A DNA stretch of 49,470 nucleotides from assembly GCA_910588535.1 (NCBI GenBank), contig CAJUOO010000019.1, positions 1 to 49,470 of the forward strand. Direction: 5' to 3'. Positions 17,587 through 26,081 of this stretch are shown here, one piece after another. The notes under the pieces are model-generated. The model saw only the letters and a list, made by a program, of their open reading frames with translations. It was not told where the DNA came from and did no database searches. The translations under genes and the position numbers were made by a program. The stretch is from an uncultured Lachnospiraceae bacterium (GTDB taxonomy: Bacteria; Bacillota; Clostridia; Lachnospirales; Lachnospiraceae). Each line of letters starts with the position of its first letter. Position 1 is the stretch's first letter.

Positions 17587-18639
17587 TTACCTGCCGTTCT
17601 TTTTCGTGTTCTCTTCTACCTCTGGCGTAAATGCTAAAATATCCTGTGGTCTAATGCAGATTGTCACTATATCACCAACATGATACACTTCCACATCATC
17701 ATTTTTCTCAATCACCTTAATGATGCTATTCTCTACACGAAGATAATACTTAATATACATCCCATAGTATTCTATGCTCTGCACAACCGCCTCCGCCGTA
17801 AAATATTGGCTACCACTTCTTCCAATATGCACTTTTTCCAGACGAATATAATTATTTTTTCCAGCGTCTAGTCGACCATTTCCTGCGGCACTCCGGTTGA
17901 TTGCCTCCACCATCTCTGTACTTAACCGATTCACATCTCCGATAAAATTATTTGTGTACTCTGTTCTCGATTTATTGTAGATCTCATTCGGTGCCCCAAC
18001 CTGATCCACATAGCCCTTTCGAAAAACGCAGATGGTATCTGATAATGTCAATGCCTCTTCCTGATCATGTGTCACATAGACCATCGTGATTCCAAGCTTT
18101 TTCTGTAACTCTTTCAGTTCACGTCTAAGCTGTACCCGCAGCTTGGCATCAAGATTTGATAACGGTTCATCCAAGCACAAGATTGGCGGATTACTTGCCA
18201 ATGCTCTGGCTATCGCCACACGCTGCTGTTGTCCTCCCGATAATTCAGAAACATTTTTCACCAACTGTTCCTCAGTCAAATCAACCTTTTGTGCACTCTC
18301 ATGAACAATTTTGTCAATCTCAACCTTATTCTTTTTTTGTACTGTCAGTGAAAATGCAATGTTTTGGTACACTGTCATGGTAGGAAATAAAGCGTATGAC
18401 TGAAACACCATACCAATATTTCTTTTTTCCACAGGGATATCTGTGATATCCCTGCCATCTATAGTAATCTTTCCACTTGACGGTTTAATAAAGCCTGTGA
18501 TGGATCGCAGTGTTGTTGTCTTGCCACAGCCTGACGGACCAAGCAAGGTAAAAAATTCTCCATCTTTAATTTCCAATGAAACATCTTTCAGAGCATGAAA
18601 ATCCCCAAAATGAACATTCAATTTTTCAATTTTTAACAC
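17587..18639 (-). CDS. ABC transporter ATP-binding protein (FbpC/PotA type)
   Basis: A protein of 350 residues, the energy-coupling subunit of the transporter. Walker A GPSGCGKTT (about 34-42), Q-loop VFQSYALFP, signature LSGGQQQRVAIARAL, Walker B ILCLDEPLSNLDA and switch His in YVTHDQEEA are all intact. A C-terminal TOBE-like region (about 240-345) follows, which in this family can bind ligands or regulate. Spacing is 18 bp from the solute-binding lipoprotein gene upstream and 18 bp to the permease gene, in one operon. Confidence 0.93.
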   Translation of the reverse strand: MLKIEKLNVHFGDFHALKDVSLEIKDGEFFTLLGPSGCGKTTTLRSITGFIKPSSGKITIDGRDITDIPVEKRNIGMVFQSYALFPTMTVYQNIAFSLTVQKKNKVEIDKIVHESAQKVDLTEEQLVKNVSELSGGQQQRVAIARALASNPPILCLDEPLSNLDAKLRVQLRRELKELQKKLGITMVYVTHDQEEALTLSDTICVFRKGYVDQVGAPNEIYNKSRTEYTNNFIGDVNRLSTEMVEAINRSAAGNGRLDAGKNNYIRLEKVHIGRSGSQYFTAEAVVQSIEYYGMYIKYYLRVENSIIKVIEKNDDVEVYHVGDIVTICIRPQDILAFTPEVEENTKKNGR

Positions 18640-18657
18640 TTTTTCATCCTCCTTTGA

Positions 18658-19806
18658 CTATTTCATAAATTGAAGTGTAATATACTCTATCCATTCTCCC
18701 ATATGTGACTGTGCCCACTCCCAATCAATTTCCTGCATTGGAAGCGCTGTGTATGTTTTTGCATCCTCGCTTGCTCCAGCTTCCCAAGCCTCTGAATTTG
18801 CAGGTGCTGTATCCCAAGCCTGCGCCCAGCTTGTCTGAAAATCTGTGCTGCCATACCAATCGACAAATAATTTTGCTGTGATAAGATTTTTGCTGCCCTT
18901 TACTATTCCGCACCCGGTAATGGCATAAGGAACACCTATCTCTGGAACCACATAATCCAAAGATACATCATATGTCTCAGAATAAGACTTAATACCAGAG
19001 GAATACCACTGTCCACAATGTACATCCTTCTGGCTGCCTGTTGTAGCTGCGATTGCACTGATCACATCACCACTTGCTGATACACCACATTCATACAATT
19101 TACGTATCTGCTCCCACCCCTCCGGCGAAACACCATACTTTGCATCTTCTGCATCTGATTTATATCTGTGCAAAATACCTGTAAGATTAACCTGTGTTGT
19201 ACCACCAGTCAGAGAGGACCAACACTGAAACGTCCCATGGTACTGCGGATTCTCATCGCTCCACAAATCGAGCCAATCCTTGGGGGCCTCTTCCTTTGAC
19301 CAAGTATTCTTATCATATACAAGAAGAATCGCTTCTTTTGTAATTCCGTGAAAATATCCATCTGGATCATTCATCCCAGCATCAACCAAATTTGCCCAAG
19401 TGGGAACATACTGCTCAAGCAGCCCTTCATTCTTTAGATCAACCCATCCCATTGCATTTAACCCACACATAACATCTGCCTGCGGATTCTCTCTTTCCGC
19501 CTTAATCTTCTCTGACATCGCCGATGCACCACCATTGATAATGGTAATATTGGTAAAACCAGCTTCTTTTGCTTTCTTAGTCCACCAGTCTGCACGTCCT
19601 CCAGAACCAGAATTTGTATAGACAACCAGTGGCTGTGCCTTATATTGTGCGATCTCCTCCTCCGTCAGCTTTGAAATATCAATACTTGTCTGTGAATTAT
19701 CTTTCGTCTCATTTTTCTTTCCACAGCCAGCCATCGATACCATCATTGTGGCAGTCATAATAGATAAAAGTGTTACCGCAATTGTTTTTTTCCATTTTTT
19801 TATCAT
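18658..19806 (-). CDS. Solute-binding lipoprotein of the ABC transporter (second of two)
   Basis: A protein of 382 residues. Signal peptide with lipobox SMAGC at about residues 24-28, then a family-1 binding-protein fold of the AfuA/FbpA/PhnS group: LVVYTNSGSGGRADWW (about 55-70), ADVMCGLNAMGW, ITGCGIVKGSKNLITAKLFVDWYGS. The Tyr residues that coordinate iron in FbpA are not evident, which weighs against ferric uptake. It lies directly upstream of the ATPase and permease genes, so it is the most likely cognate receptor. It ends QEIDWEWAQSHMGEWIEY, similar to the end of the first binding protein (AQKIDWDFVCEHIDTWVAR). Confidence 0.88.
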   Translation of the reverse strand: MIKKWKKTIAVTLLSIMTATMMVSMAGCGKKNETKDNSQTSIDISKLTEEEIAQYKAQPLVVYTNSGSGGRADWWTKKAKEAGFTNITIINGGASAMSEKIKAERENPQADVMCGLNAMGWVDLKNEGLLEQYVPTWANLVDAGMNDPDGYFHGITKEAILLVYDKNTWSKEEAPKDWLDLWSDENPQYHGTFQCWSSLTGGTTQVNLTGILHRYKSDAEDAKYGVSPEGWEQIRKLYECGVSASGDVISAIAATTGSQKDVHCGQWYSSGIKSYSETYDVSLDYVVPEIGVPYAITGCGIVKGSKNLITAKLFVDWYGSTDFQTSWAQAWDTAPANSEAWEAGASEDAKTYTALPMQEIDWEWAQSHMGEWIEYITLQFMK

Positions 19807-19830
19807 ATTTCATTCTCCTTTTTATTCTGG

Positions 19831-20496
19831 TTATTTCAATAGCATCTGTAAATTGTCATAGTCTGTCAAATCAACCTTAAGAGGTGTCACAGTAATATAC
19901 CCTTCATTGCGACAACAGTTAAAATCATTATTCCCTGTTGTTGGCTTTGCTATTTGTGCTACTGGTGTAAATACATATTTCGCATCACTCAAATCCTCCT
20001 GATCTGGGAAATTGATATTGAGACACATGGCTTCCATCCAATCTACATCAAAAATAAATTTTCTCAAAAAACCGGGCAATATCGGCCAGAAATTCTTTCC
20101 GTGTTTTCTAGCGCTAAGAGCAATACTTCGAACTCCGTACATATTCGCTTCCAGCGCTGCGCCTACCGTTCCCGAATATACAATATCCCGCCCCAAATTA
20201 AATCCTGCATTTACACCAGATATCACCAAATCAATATCTGTTCGTATAAACTTTCGAAAGAACTTAACACCGTCACTAGCCGTTCCAGTATGAATATAGA
20301 TATTCTCTCCTTTATCGCTTTTTCGAAAATTCTCTGCCAAAATATCATACTTATTGGTAGAATGTGAATTTCCACTCCTCTCTCCCGCCGGAACACACGC
20401 GTAGACAGTTCCCAGCTTCAAGCTATCCAAGCATGATAAGAGTGGAAGCAAATTCTCACCTCTAATCCCATCATCATTCACTACTAATATGTTCAT
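19831..20496 (-). CDS. surE: 5'/3'-nucleotidase SurE family
   Basis: A protein of 221 residues. SurE hydrolyses nucleoside monophosphates and other phosphomonoesters or polyphosphate with a divalent metal. The metal and active-site motifs are clear: NDDG at residues 7-10, SGNSHS (about 41-46), SGVNAGFNLGRDIVYSGTVGAALEA (about 92-116). There is no signal peptide, so it acts in the cytoplasm. The ATG overlaps the stop codon of the preceding binding-protein gene by one base (TAATG), so the two are translationally coupled. A SurE between two binding proteins of one ABC operon is unusual; it points to dephosphorylation of the imported solute. Confidence 0.92.
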   Translation of the reverse strand: MNILVVNDDGIRGENLLPLLSCLDSLKLGTVYACVPAGERSGNSHSTNKYDILAENFRKSDKGENIYIHTGTASDGVKFFRKFIRTDIDLVISGVNAGFNLGRDIVYSGTVGAALEANMYGVRSIALSARKHGKNFWPILPGFLRKFIFDVDWMEAMCLNINFPDQEDLSDAKYVFTPVAQIAKPTTGNNDFNCCRNEGYITVTPLKVDLTDYDNLQMLLK

Positions 20497-21938
20497 TATT
20501 CACCCTTAACCATAGCATTTGCTCTCGCCACCCACGTATCAATATGTTCACACACAAAATCCCAATCGATTTTCTGTGCCTCCATACTCATAACTGGGAA
20601 CATATATTGTCTGGTAGGAATGATTCTTACTATCTTGTTTCCTTCTGCATCTATGGCAGCCGTATAATCCTTATACTCTGATCCAGATCCGTTCTCATCA
20701 AACTCCTTCACATTAGCTTCTGTAAATACATTCTCATTTGCAGGAATCAATGTTCTCATATGTTTCGCCATCTCATATACTGTCTCGGTCGCACCAACAT
20801 AATCCATAAATAGCTGGCTCGCCTCTATATTTGCCGTGGATGCCATAATCGCTGCGCCATAAATAAAAGTTGGCAAAGAAGGATATTCTATCACATCCAG
20901 TCTTGCACATTTACCTGCAGCCCAATACCATGCCATCTTATCAATGGCATCTGACGCATAATTAATTGTAATCTGTGTCTGTGCGATATTATTGATAAAA
21001 TCACCTGTACCGCACACATTCTTCTTTTCCTCTGCTTCTGCCCACTCTGCACTGCGTCCATTTACCATAGCCTGTAACTGATTCCATCCTTCTTCTGATA
21101 CAAAATCTGTACCCTCTGCATTTTTATCAATATAATTACTTAGTAATCCAACTAGAAATGTCTTATTCGCTGTTTCATTCCAATCACTTGAATATCGATC
21201 CAACTCATATTTTCCAATATAAGCAGAACCCTCTTTCCACAGATCCGTCACATTCTCAACATTGCTGATCTCAATACCTCCAAATGTTTCCTTGTCCTTC
21301 TGCTTTTCCAGATCTGCGGAATCCTCAACAATCCCTGTCACACGATATGCAGAAACCACCATATCCTTTGCAATCGCAAAATACTGATTATCTGTATCAT
21401 TCAGATTCTTACTTACTTCATCCGCCCATTCTGGCTCAAATTCTTTTAATCCTGATTTGCTCTTCAAAAATTGTAACGCATATGTATCCAATCCAAAAAC
21501 AACATCATAACCAGCGCTTATAATAGCATCTGTATCATATGGATCTTCAATCTTAATAAACTCAGCATTGGGAAATTTCTCTCTTATCAGATCCATAAAA
21601 TAATTTACTTCTTCTGCTCCTTCCCCAGAACCAACCGTATATCCCTTTGTGACATACTTAAAGTTCTCAGAGTATCCTACCTTAATAGCCACATTATAAA
21701 AACTTGCAAGCTGCTCCTCAGTAAATCCTCCTTTCCAGCCAGCTATCTTACTGTTCTGCTCTCCCTGATCCTTGTTCGCCTCTATCGTAGTGCTTTTTTC
21801 TGTTTCTTTGTTACTGTTATTCACAGTTGTCTTGGTGTCCCCATCTTTTGTGTTTGTCCCACTATTACAGCCTGCAAATGCACCAACCACCAGCACAATA
21901 CACAACATCAGTGCTGCCATCCTAAATGCTTTTTTCAT
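20496..21938 (-). CDS. Solute-binding lipoprotein, first gene of the transporter operon
   Basis: A protein of 480 residues, starting at the ATG 21938 (MKKAFRMAALMLC) with AAGGAAG upstream. A GTG/ATG reading 11 codons earlier has no better site. Signal peptide with lipobox FAGC near residue 23, then a Thr/Asn/Lys/Glu-rich linker (about 26-60) and a large family-1 binding-protein fold (about 70-475), ending KIDWDFVCEHIDTWVAR. It is clearly related in its C-terminus to the second binding protein of the operon but about 100 residues longer. Either the transporter uses two receptors with different ligands, or one of them is a sensor. The promoter with an overlapping LacI-type operator lies 110 bp upstream. 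Confidence 0.88.
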   Translation of the reverse strand: MKKAFRMAALMLCIVLVVGAFAGCNSGTNTKDGDTKTTVNNSNKETEKSTTIEANKDQGEQNSKIAGWKGGFTEEQLASFYNVAIKVGYSENFKYVTKGYTVGSGEGAEEVNYFMDLIREKFPNAEFIKIEDPYDTDAIISAGYDVVFGLDTYALQFLKSKSGLKEFEPEWADEVSKNLNDTDNQYFAIAKDMVVSAYRVTGIVEDSADLEKQKDKETFGGIEISNVENVTDLWKEGSAYIGKYELDRYSSDWNETANKTFLVGLLSNYIDKNAEGTDFVSEEGWNQLQAMVNGRSAEWAEAEEKKNVCGTGDFINNIAQTQITINYASDAIDKMAWYWAAGKCARLDVIEYPSLPTFIYGAAIMASTANIEASQLFMDYVGATETVYEMAKHMRTLIPANENVFTEANVKEFDENGSGSEYKDYTAAIDAEGNKIVRIIPTRQYMFPVMSMEAQKIDWDFVCEHIDTWVARANAMVKGE

Positions 21939-22049
21939 TTCTTCCTTCCTTTCCTTTGCGTGTTTTCCCATAAAGTTTCTCGTCCTTCAAGAAAAGAATA
22001 AGTATGAAATATGGTGACTATCACTTATCTTTTCCCTCATTACATAGAC

Positions 22050-22078
22050 ATTATATCCATATAATTGAAACGTGTCAA
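22050..22078 (-). promoter_or_regulatory. Promoter of the transporter operon
   Basis: On the minus strand a perfect TTGACA (22073-22078), 17-bp spacer and perfect TATAAT (22050-22055). The spacer and -35 are overlapped by the palindrome at 22066-22077, the layout expected for repression by the divergent LacI-type protein. Confidence 0.9.
22066..22077. promoter_or_regulatory. LacI-type operator overlapping the operon -35
   Basis: TGAAACGTGTCA is a 12-bp near-palindrome with the central CG typical of LacI-family sites. A second site with the same half-sites lies at 22197-22208. Both are one mismatch from the perfect palindrome TGAAACGTTTCA. Confidence 0.75.
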
Positions 22079-22172
22079 TTCAATTTTGTCTACTTTGCAT
22101 ATATTTGTTAAATACTAATAATTTCTCTTGTTATTTTTTGTAGATATTGCCTAATTATTTTATAATTTTTTG

Positions 22173-22186
22173 CGTAAAAATTTACG
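22173..22186. promoter_or_regulatory. Inverted repeat in the divergent promoter region
   Basis: CGTAAAAATTTACG: 6-bp half-sites CGTAAA/TTTACG with a 2-base centre, lying between the two LacI-type operators. It could be a binding site for another regulator; no further evidence. Confidence 0.35.
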
Positions 22187-22196
22187 TTTTATTGAT

Positions 22197-22208
22197 TGAT
22201 ACGTTTCA
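22197..22208. promoter_or_regulatory. Second LacI-type operator
   Basis: TGATACGTTTCA, in inverted orientation to the site at 22066-22077 and 131 bp away. It lies about 40 bp upstream of the regulator's own -35 box. The pair would allow looping or autoregulation (inference). Confidence 0.7.
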
Positions 22209-22247
22209 TTTTTAAAATTATCTTCCCCTTTATTCTCAAAAATGTTC

Positions 22248-22276
22248 TTGAATTTTACAAAAGACTTATGTATCAT
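22248..22276 (+). promoter_or_regulatory. Promoter of the LacI-SBP regulator gene
   Basis: TTGAAT (22248-22253), 17-bp spacer, TATCAT (22271-22276), 50 bp upstream of the ATG, which has its own AAAAGGAG. Confidence 0.65.
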
Positions 22277-22326
22277 GAAAATAATTCCATTGATATATTT
22301 CAAAATCAAATAAAAGGAGACCATCA

Positions 22327-24498
22327 ATGATTACTATCAAGGATATTGCCCGCGAGGCGGGTGTCTCTCAGGGCACCGTATCTAATGTGATAAATAAAAC
22401 CGGGAAAGTCAGTGCAGAAAAAATAAAATTAGTAGAGGATGCCATCTCACGCCTTGGATATATCCCAAACGTTCAGGCTTCTCTCCTGCGTCAGGGAGGT
22501 TCTCACACGGTCGCAGTTATTATCCCAACACTCAAGGAAAGCACCTACCTTGATTTTTATTGTTCAATACGAGATGCGATAGAAACATACGGCTATGAAG
22601 TATTAATCTATACCACGAACGACACAGACACCATCGAAGAAGCCATATTAGAAAAAGTGCGAATTGCACAGATTCTCGCAGTGGTGACAATTTCTACTCT
22701 CTCAGAAAAATGCTGCGAGATCTATTCCAATTTACCTTATCCTGTTATTTATATTGAGAGAAAACCTGAACAGATTCGTCCTAAAGATGTATTTTATAGT
22801 TTTCATATTGATACAATAAAAAAAGACTGGAGAGAGATACTCACCAGCTCTAATTGGAGGAATGTAGCAATTTTTACTTCACCCTATCATTTTCTACATT
22901 CCTCCAATTTTAAAGATTATATGGATACCCTTGCTAAGACGCATGGAATAAAACTTACCTATTACTCCTCCGACATCAATTTTGCATTATCTACTGCTTT
23001 TGATATTGTACAAGCCCAACCAGAATTTGATGCCATTATCACCACCGGAACCATACGTTCCTCAAGCATCAACAGAGTTTTCTCCCTCTGCAAAATAGAC
23101 AGGCAGCCAACCTTGATCGCGATTGATAGCACATCTACTTATACTCTTGGCAACTTTTCGATCTATGAGATGAATTTCCGTGAACTTGGTTCTATCATAG
23201 CCAAAGAGCTTGTAACATATTCTTCTAACAAGAAAAAGCTATCAAAAACCAATACGCTGGAACCCAAAGGCTTCTCTTTTCAATTTCCTGAAATAAAAAA
23301 GGGAACCCCAGATTCTATCTCCTTATTGACGTTAGAGAACCCTTCCACTAATGCACTCCGAAAACTGCTTCCAATGTTTGAGGCAATCAGTGGCATAAAG
23401 GTTGATCTGATTTGTACCTCGTATCTTGATTTACATTCACAACTTAATACATTAAAACATTCTTGTTCTTATGACCTAATACGAATGGATGTAGCTGATT
23501 TTCAGCCATTGGGCAAAGAGCTATATATGCCATTATCAGATATTCTAGATATAAGCTCTATGCCACAGGAATTGTACAACGGAATCTATCATCAATATTC
23601 CGTTATAGAAGAGATCCCCTACGCGTTTCCTTTTGATCCAAGTGTACAATTATTTTTATACCGCAAGGATTTATTCCAAAACGCGCTGATTTGCCGTGCT
23701 TACTATGAAGAATACAAAGAAAATCTCTCTGTCCCAACCTCCTTGGAGCAGTACCTAAGAATTGCGAGATTCTTTTCTCAGTCTACACACCCAGAATCTC
23801 CAACTCCATTTGGAGCAACCACAACCTATGGCTCAGATGCCACCTGTGCTTCGGATTTTTTGCCTCATTTTCTGGGCTATGGGAACAATCCTTCTCCCGA
23901 TACAGAATTATTTCCAATTTTCTCTCCAAAAATGATTGAGACAATGAGACAATATAAGGAATTGCAGAAATATACATGCAAACAAGAATGGTGGCGTGAC
24001 AGCCTATACCAATTTACGACAAGAAAATCCGCCATGACCATAATCTACTCCAACTATGTCTCTGATATTATCAACCCAAGCTTTTCAAATGTGATCGGGC
24101 AGGTTGGAGCAGCCATAGTCCCCGGCAACCATCCCTTATTAGGAGGCGGCGTTATTGGTGTCTCGTGCTACAGCAAAAAAATACAGGCATGCAAGCAGTT
24201 TTTCACGTGGTATTATTCCAGCGACATTGCCGCTACATTAATTCATCTGGGAACCACATCACCGCTCGCAAATACCTGCAAGGATTTTATCAACACCACC
24301 ATGTATCCTTGGGGAACTGCCGTAAAAGAAAGCACACTCCTTGGCACACGCGGCTCAAACTCTGTCAATGATCCTAAATTCACAATACGAAATTATGAAT
24401 TTGCAATAGGAACCGCCATTCAAAAGCTTATATTGGACGATATACCTCCTGAACACGCTGCACTGATCGCTCAGACCTTATATGACTATCGTTCATAG
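22327..24498 (+). CDS. LacI-type regulator fused to a solute-binding-protein domain
   Basis: A protein of 723 residues, more than twice the usual LacI length of about 340. Residues 1-50 are a standard LacI helix-turn-helix (ITIKDIAREAGVSQGTVSNVINKTGKVS) with the hinge helix YIPNVQASLLRQG. About 60-310 is the type-I periplasmic-binding-like sensor (TVAVIIPTLKESTYLDFY...). About 325-720 resembles a family-1 extracellular solute-binding protein: NALRKLLPMFEAISGIKVDL, LYMPLSDILDIS, AFPFDPSVQLFLYRKDLF, GGGVIGVSCYSKKIQACKQFFTWYY. There is no signal peptide, so the binding-protein domain is cytoplasmic. It is transcribed divergently from the transporter operon, with operators between, and so is probably its repressor. 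The extra domain may sense the imported solute or a breakdown product (inference). Confidence 0.9.
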   Translation: MITIKDIAREAGVSQGTVSNVINKTGKVSAEKIKLVEDAISRLGYIPNVQASLLRQGGSHTVAVIIPTLKESTYLDFYCSIRDAIETYGYEVLIYTTNDTDTIEEAILEKVRIAQILAVVTISTLSEKCCEIYSNLPYPVIYIERKPEQIRPKDVFYSFHIDTIKKDWREILTSSNWRNVAIFTSPYHFLHSSNFKDYMDTLAKTHGIKLTYYSSDINFALSTAFDIVQAQPEFDAIITTGTIRSSSINRVFSLCKIDRQPTLIAIDSTSTYTLGNFSIYEMNFRELGSIIAKELVTYSSNKKKLSKTNTLEPKGFSFQFPEIKKGTPDSISLLTLENPSTNALRKLLPMFEAISGIKVDLICTSYLDLHSQLNTLKHSCSYDLIRMDVADFQPLGKELYMPLSDILDISSMPQELYNGIYHQYSVIEEIPYAFPFDPSVQLFLYRKDLFQNALICRAYYEEYKENLSVPTSLEQYLRIARFFSQSTHPESPTPFGATTTYGSDATCASDFLPHFLGYGNNPSPDTELFPIFSPKMIETMRQYKELQKYTCKQEWWRDSLYQFTTRKSAMTIIYSNYVSDIINPSFSNVIGQVGAAIVPGNHPLLGGGVIGVSCYSKKIQACKQFFTWYYSSDIAATLIHLGTTSPLANTCKDFINTTMYPWGTAVKESTLLGTRGSNSVNDPKFTIRNYEFAIGTAIQKLILDDIPPEHAALIAQTLYDYRS

Positions 24499-24545
24499 AG
24501 ATATAGCTATATGAATCTCTCACAAACAGCAAGTATCCAATTGCC

Positions 24546-25718
24546 CTATGCCGTTTTAATCTCACCAGCTTTTATCAATGCCCATTTTGCAACGCTAGGT
24601 CCCAATATGGAGTAGATAAATGTCGAGCACAGAATTACTGTCCGTATCTGTGGACCATACTGTGGTACTATGGATTCTGCTACCAAGATCAGTCCCAGCG
24701 CCACTCCTGCCTGCGGCATCAAGGTTGGTCCCAGATAACGGCATACTTTTTCCTCTTGATGCGTCAGCTTTCCTCCCAAGTAGGCGCCCAGCATTTTTCC
24801 AATCACTCGCATTATCACATACACAACGCCGAGCAGACCAATGCTCTTCAGCGCATCCAGATTAAAGCCTGCACCGCTCATGGTAAAGAAGAACATTAAT
24901 AACGGCGGCGTAAAGGAATTGCTTACTTCCATCACATGATCGATCTCATTGGACCAATTGACAAGCGCGGCGCCAAGAGCCATGCAGCTCAACAGAGCAG
25001 ATCCATTCAGACGCCCGGAAAGCCAGATAGTAATAAAAATGATTCCCACCGTCACACAGATCCGGTTGGAGCTTTTCTTAAAATGGCGCAAAAATATCAT
25101 CATCACAATTGCCAGCACAATACCCAGTACAAAAGATATCAAAACCTCATACACCGGCTCCAAAATCGCCAGAACTGACAGTCCTCTGCTCTCCTCCATG
25201 GATTTCACTATCGTCGCAGCAAAGCCAAATGCAATCAATGCTGTGGCATCATCCAGCGCAACCACACTCATCAGCATGGAAGTCATCGGTCCTCTTGCAT
25301 TGTACTGTTTGATAACCATAATAGTCTGCGCTGGTGCCGTCGCAGCCGCGATCGCTCCCAGAAGAATCGAGAGCGGTGCTGGAAAACCCAACAAGACACA
25401 AGCTACAATCACCACCGCAACTGCACCAAAGCTCTCAAGACAGGCAATGACAAACGGGGCGGCACCCACCTTCTTAAAATAAGATATCTTAAACTCACTT
25501 CCTATAGAAAATGCAATAAATCCCAGAGCCATATCTGATGCCACCGAAAAACTGTTTACCATATTCTCCGGTATTACATTCAGCACACAGGGGCCAAGAA
25601 TCAGCCCCGCTATCAGATAACCTGTGACATTAGGCATATTGAGATGCTTAACCAGACGCCCGCACACCAAACCAGAAAGCATGACAATCGCAATGTCAAA
25701 CAATATTTTCTCACTCAT
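24546..25718 (-). CDS. Cation/proton antiporter (CPA2 type)
   Basis: A protein of 390 residues with about eleven to twelve membrane helices and the Na+/H+ exchanger fold of the KefB/NapA group. The conserved membrane motif appears as VVALDDATALIAFG (about 151-164), with the Asp-Asp pair expected of electrogenic CPA2 members. There is no C-terminal TrkA-N domain, so regulation must come from elsewhere. The start codon lies inside the end of the PII-like gene (8-bp overlap), indicating translational coupling. Which cation is moved (Na+, K+) is not decidable. It converges with the LacI-SBP gene; the 47-bp gap has no clear terminator. Confidence 0.88.
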   Translation of the reverse strand: MSEKILFDIAIVMLSGLVCGRLVKHLNMPNVTGYLIAGLILGPCVLNVIPENMVNSFSVASDMALGFIAFSIGSEFKISYFKKVGAAPFVIACLESFGAVAVVIVACVLLGFPAPLSILLGAIAAATAPAQTIMVIKQYNARGPMTSMLMSVVALDDATALIAFGFAATIVKSMEESRGLSVLAILEPVYEVLISFVLGIVLAIVMMIFLRHFKKSSNRICVTVGIIFITIWLSGRLNGSALLSCMALGAALVNWSNEIDHVMEVSNSFTPPLLMFFFTMSGAGFNLDALKSIGLLGVVYVIMRVIGKMLGAYLGGKLTHQEEKVCRYLGPTLMPQAGVALGLILVAESIVPQYGPQIRTVILCSTFIYSILGPSVAKWALIKAGEIKTA

Positions 25719-26058
25719 GTCTCCTTATCCCCTTTGTATATTCCACTGGAATGGTAAATACAACACCAACATTCTGATGATTTAAGTCTCCCACCACGCG
25801 CTCAATGGCATCAACAGCGGGCTGAACCTGATCCTTCTCTATTACCATAAGGATTGTGTTGCTCTTGGCACGCGTCGCAGAATTTAAGATTCCGCGGATT
25901 GCTCCAAAGAACAATACATCCTCCTCATCATGATGCAGTACCTTTGCCATACCAGTGCTGTCAATCACTGTCGCACCGGCTACCCCGGCGTGCTCTAGCT
26001 CCGTCAGCACGGCGTCCAGCTTTTCGTGATGGTTTAGTACGAATACCAGCAATTCCAT
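25711..26058 (-). CDS. PII-like small signalling protein
   Basis: A protein of 115 residues. It begins MELLVFVLNHHEKLDAVLTELEHAGVAGATVIDSTGM and ends with GDLNHQNVGVVFTIPVEY, a ferredoxin-like beta-alpha-beta pattern seen in PII-like proteins annotated near cation transporters. The classical T-loop Tyr and PII signature are not present, so it is not a GlnB/GlnK. PII-like relatives (for example SbtB) bind nucleotides and control a partner transporter. Here the gene overlaps the antiporter gene by 8 bp, so the antiporter is the likely partner. It lies 23 bp behind the protease gene. Confidence 0.7.
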   Translation of the reverse strand: MELLVFVLNHHEKLDAVLTELEHAGVAGATVIDSTGMAKVLHHDEEDVLFFGAIRGILNSATRAKSNTILMVIEKDQVQPAVDAIERVVGDLNHQNVGVVFTIPVEYTKGIRRHE

Positions 26059-26081
26059 CTTCTCTCCCCCTCCAGTCTCTT

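Noticed and set aside
15745..19806. Ferric-iron ABC transporter
   Set aside because: The fold class allows it, but FbpA iron-binding tyrosines are not evident and the operon encodes SurE and GDPD phosphoesterases; an organophosphate is more likely.
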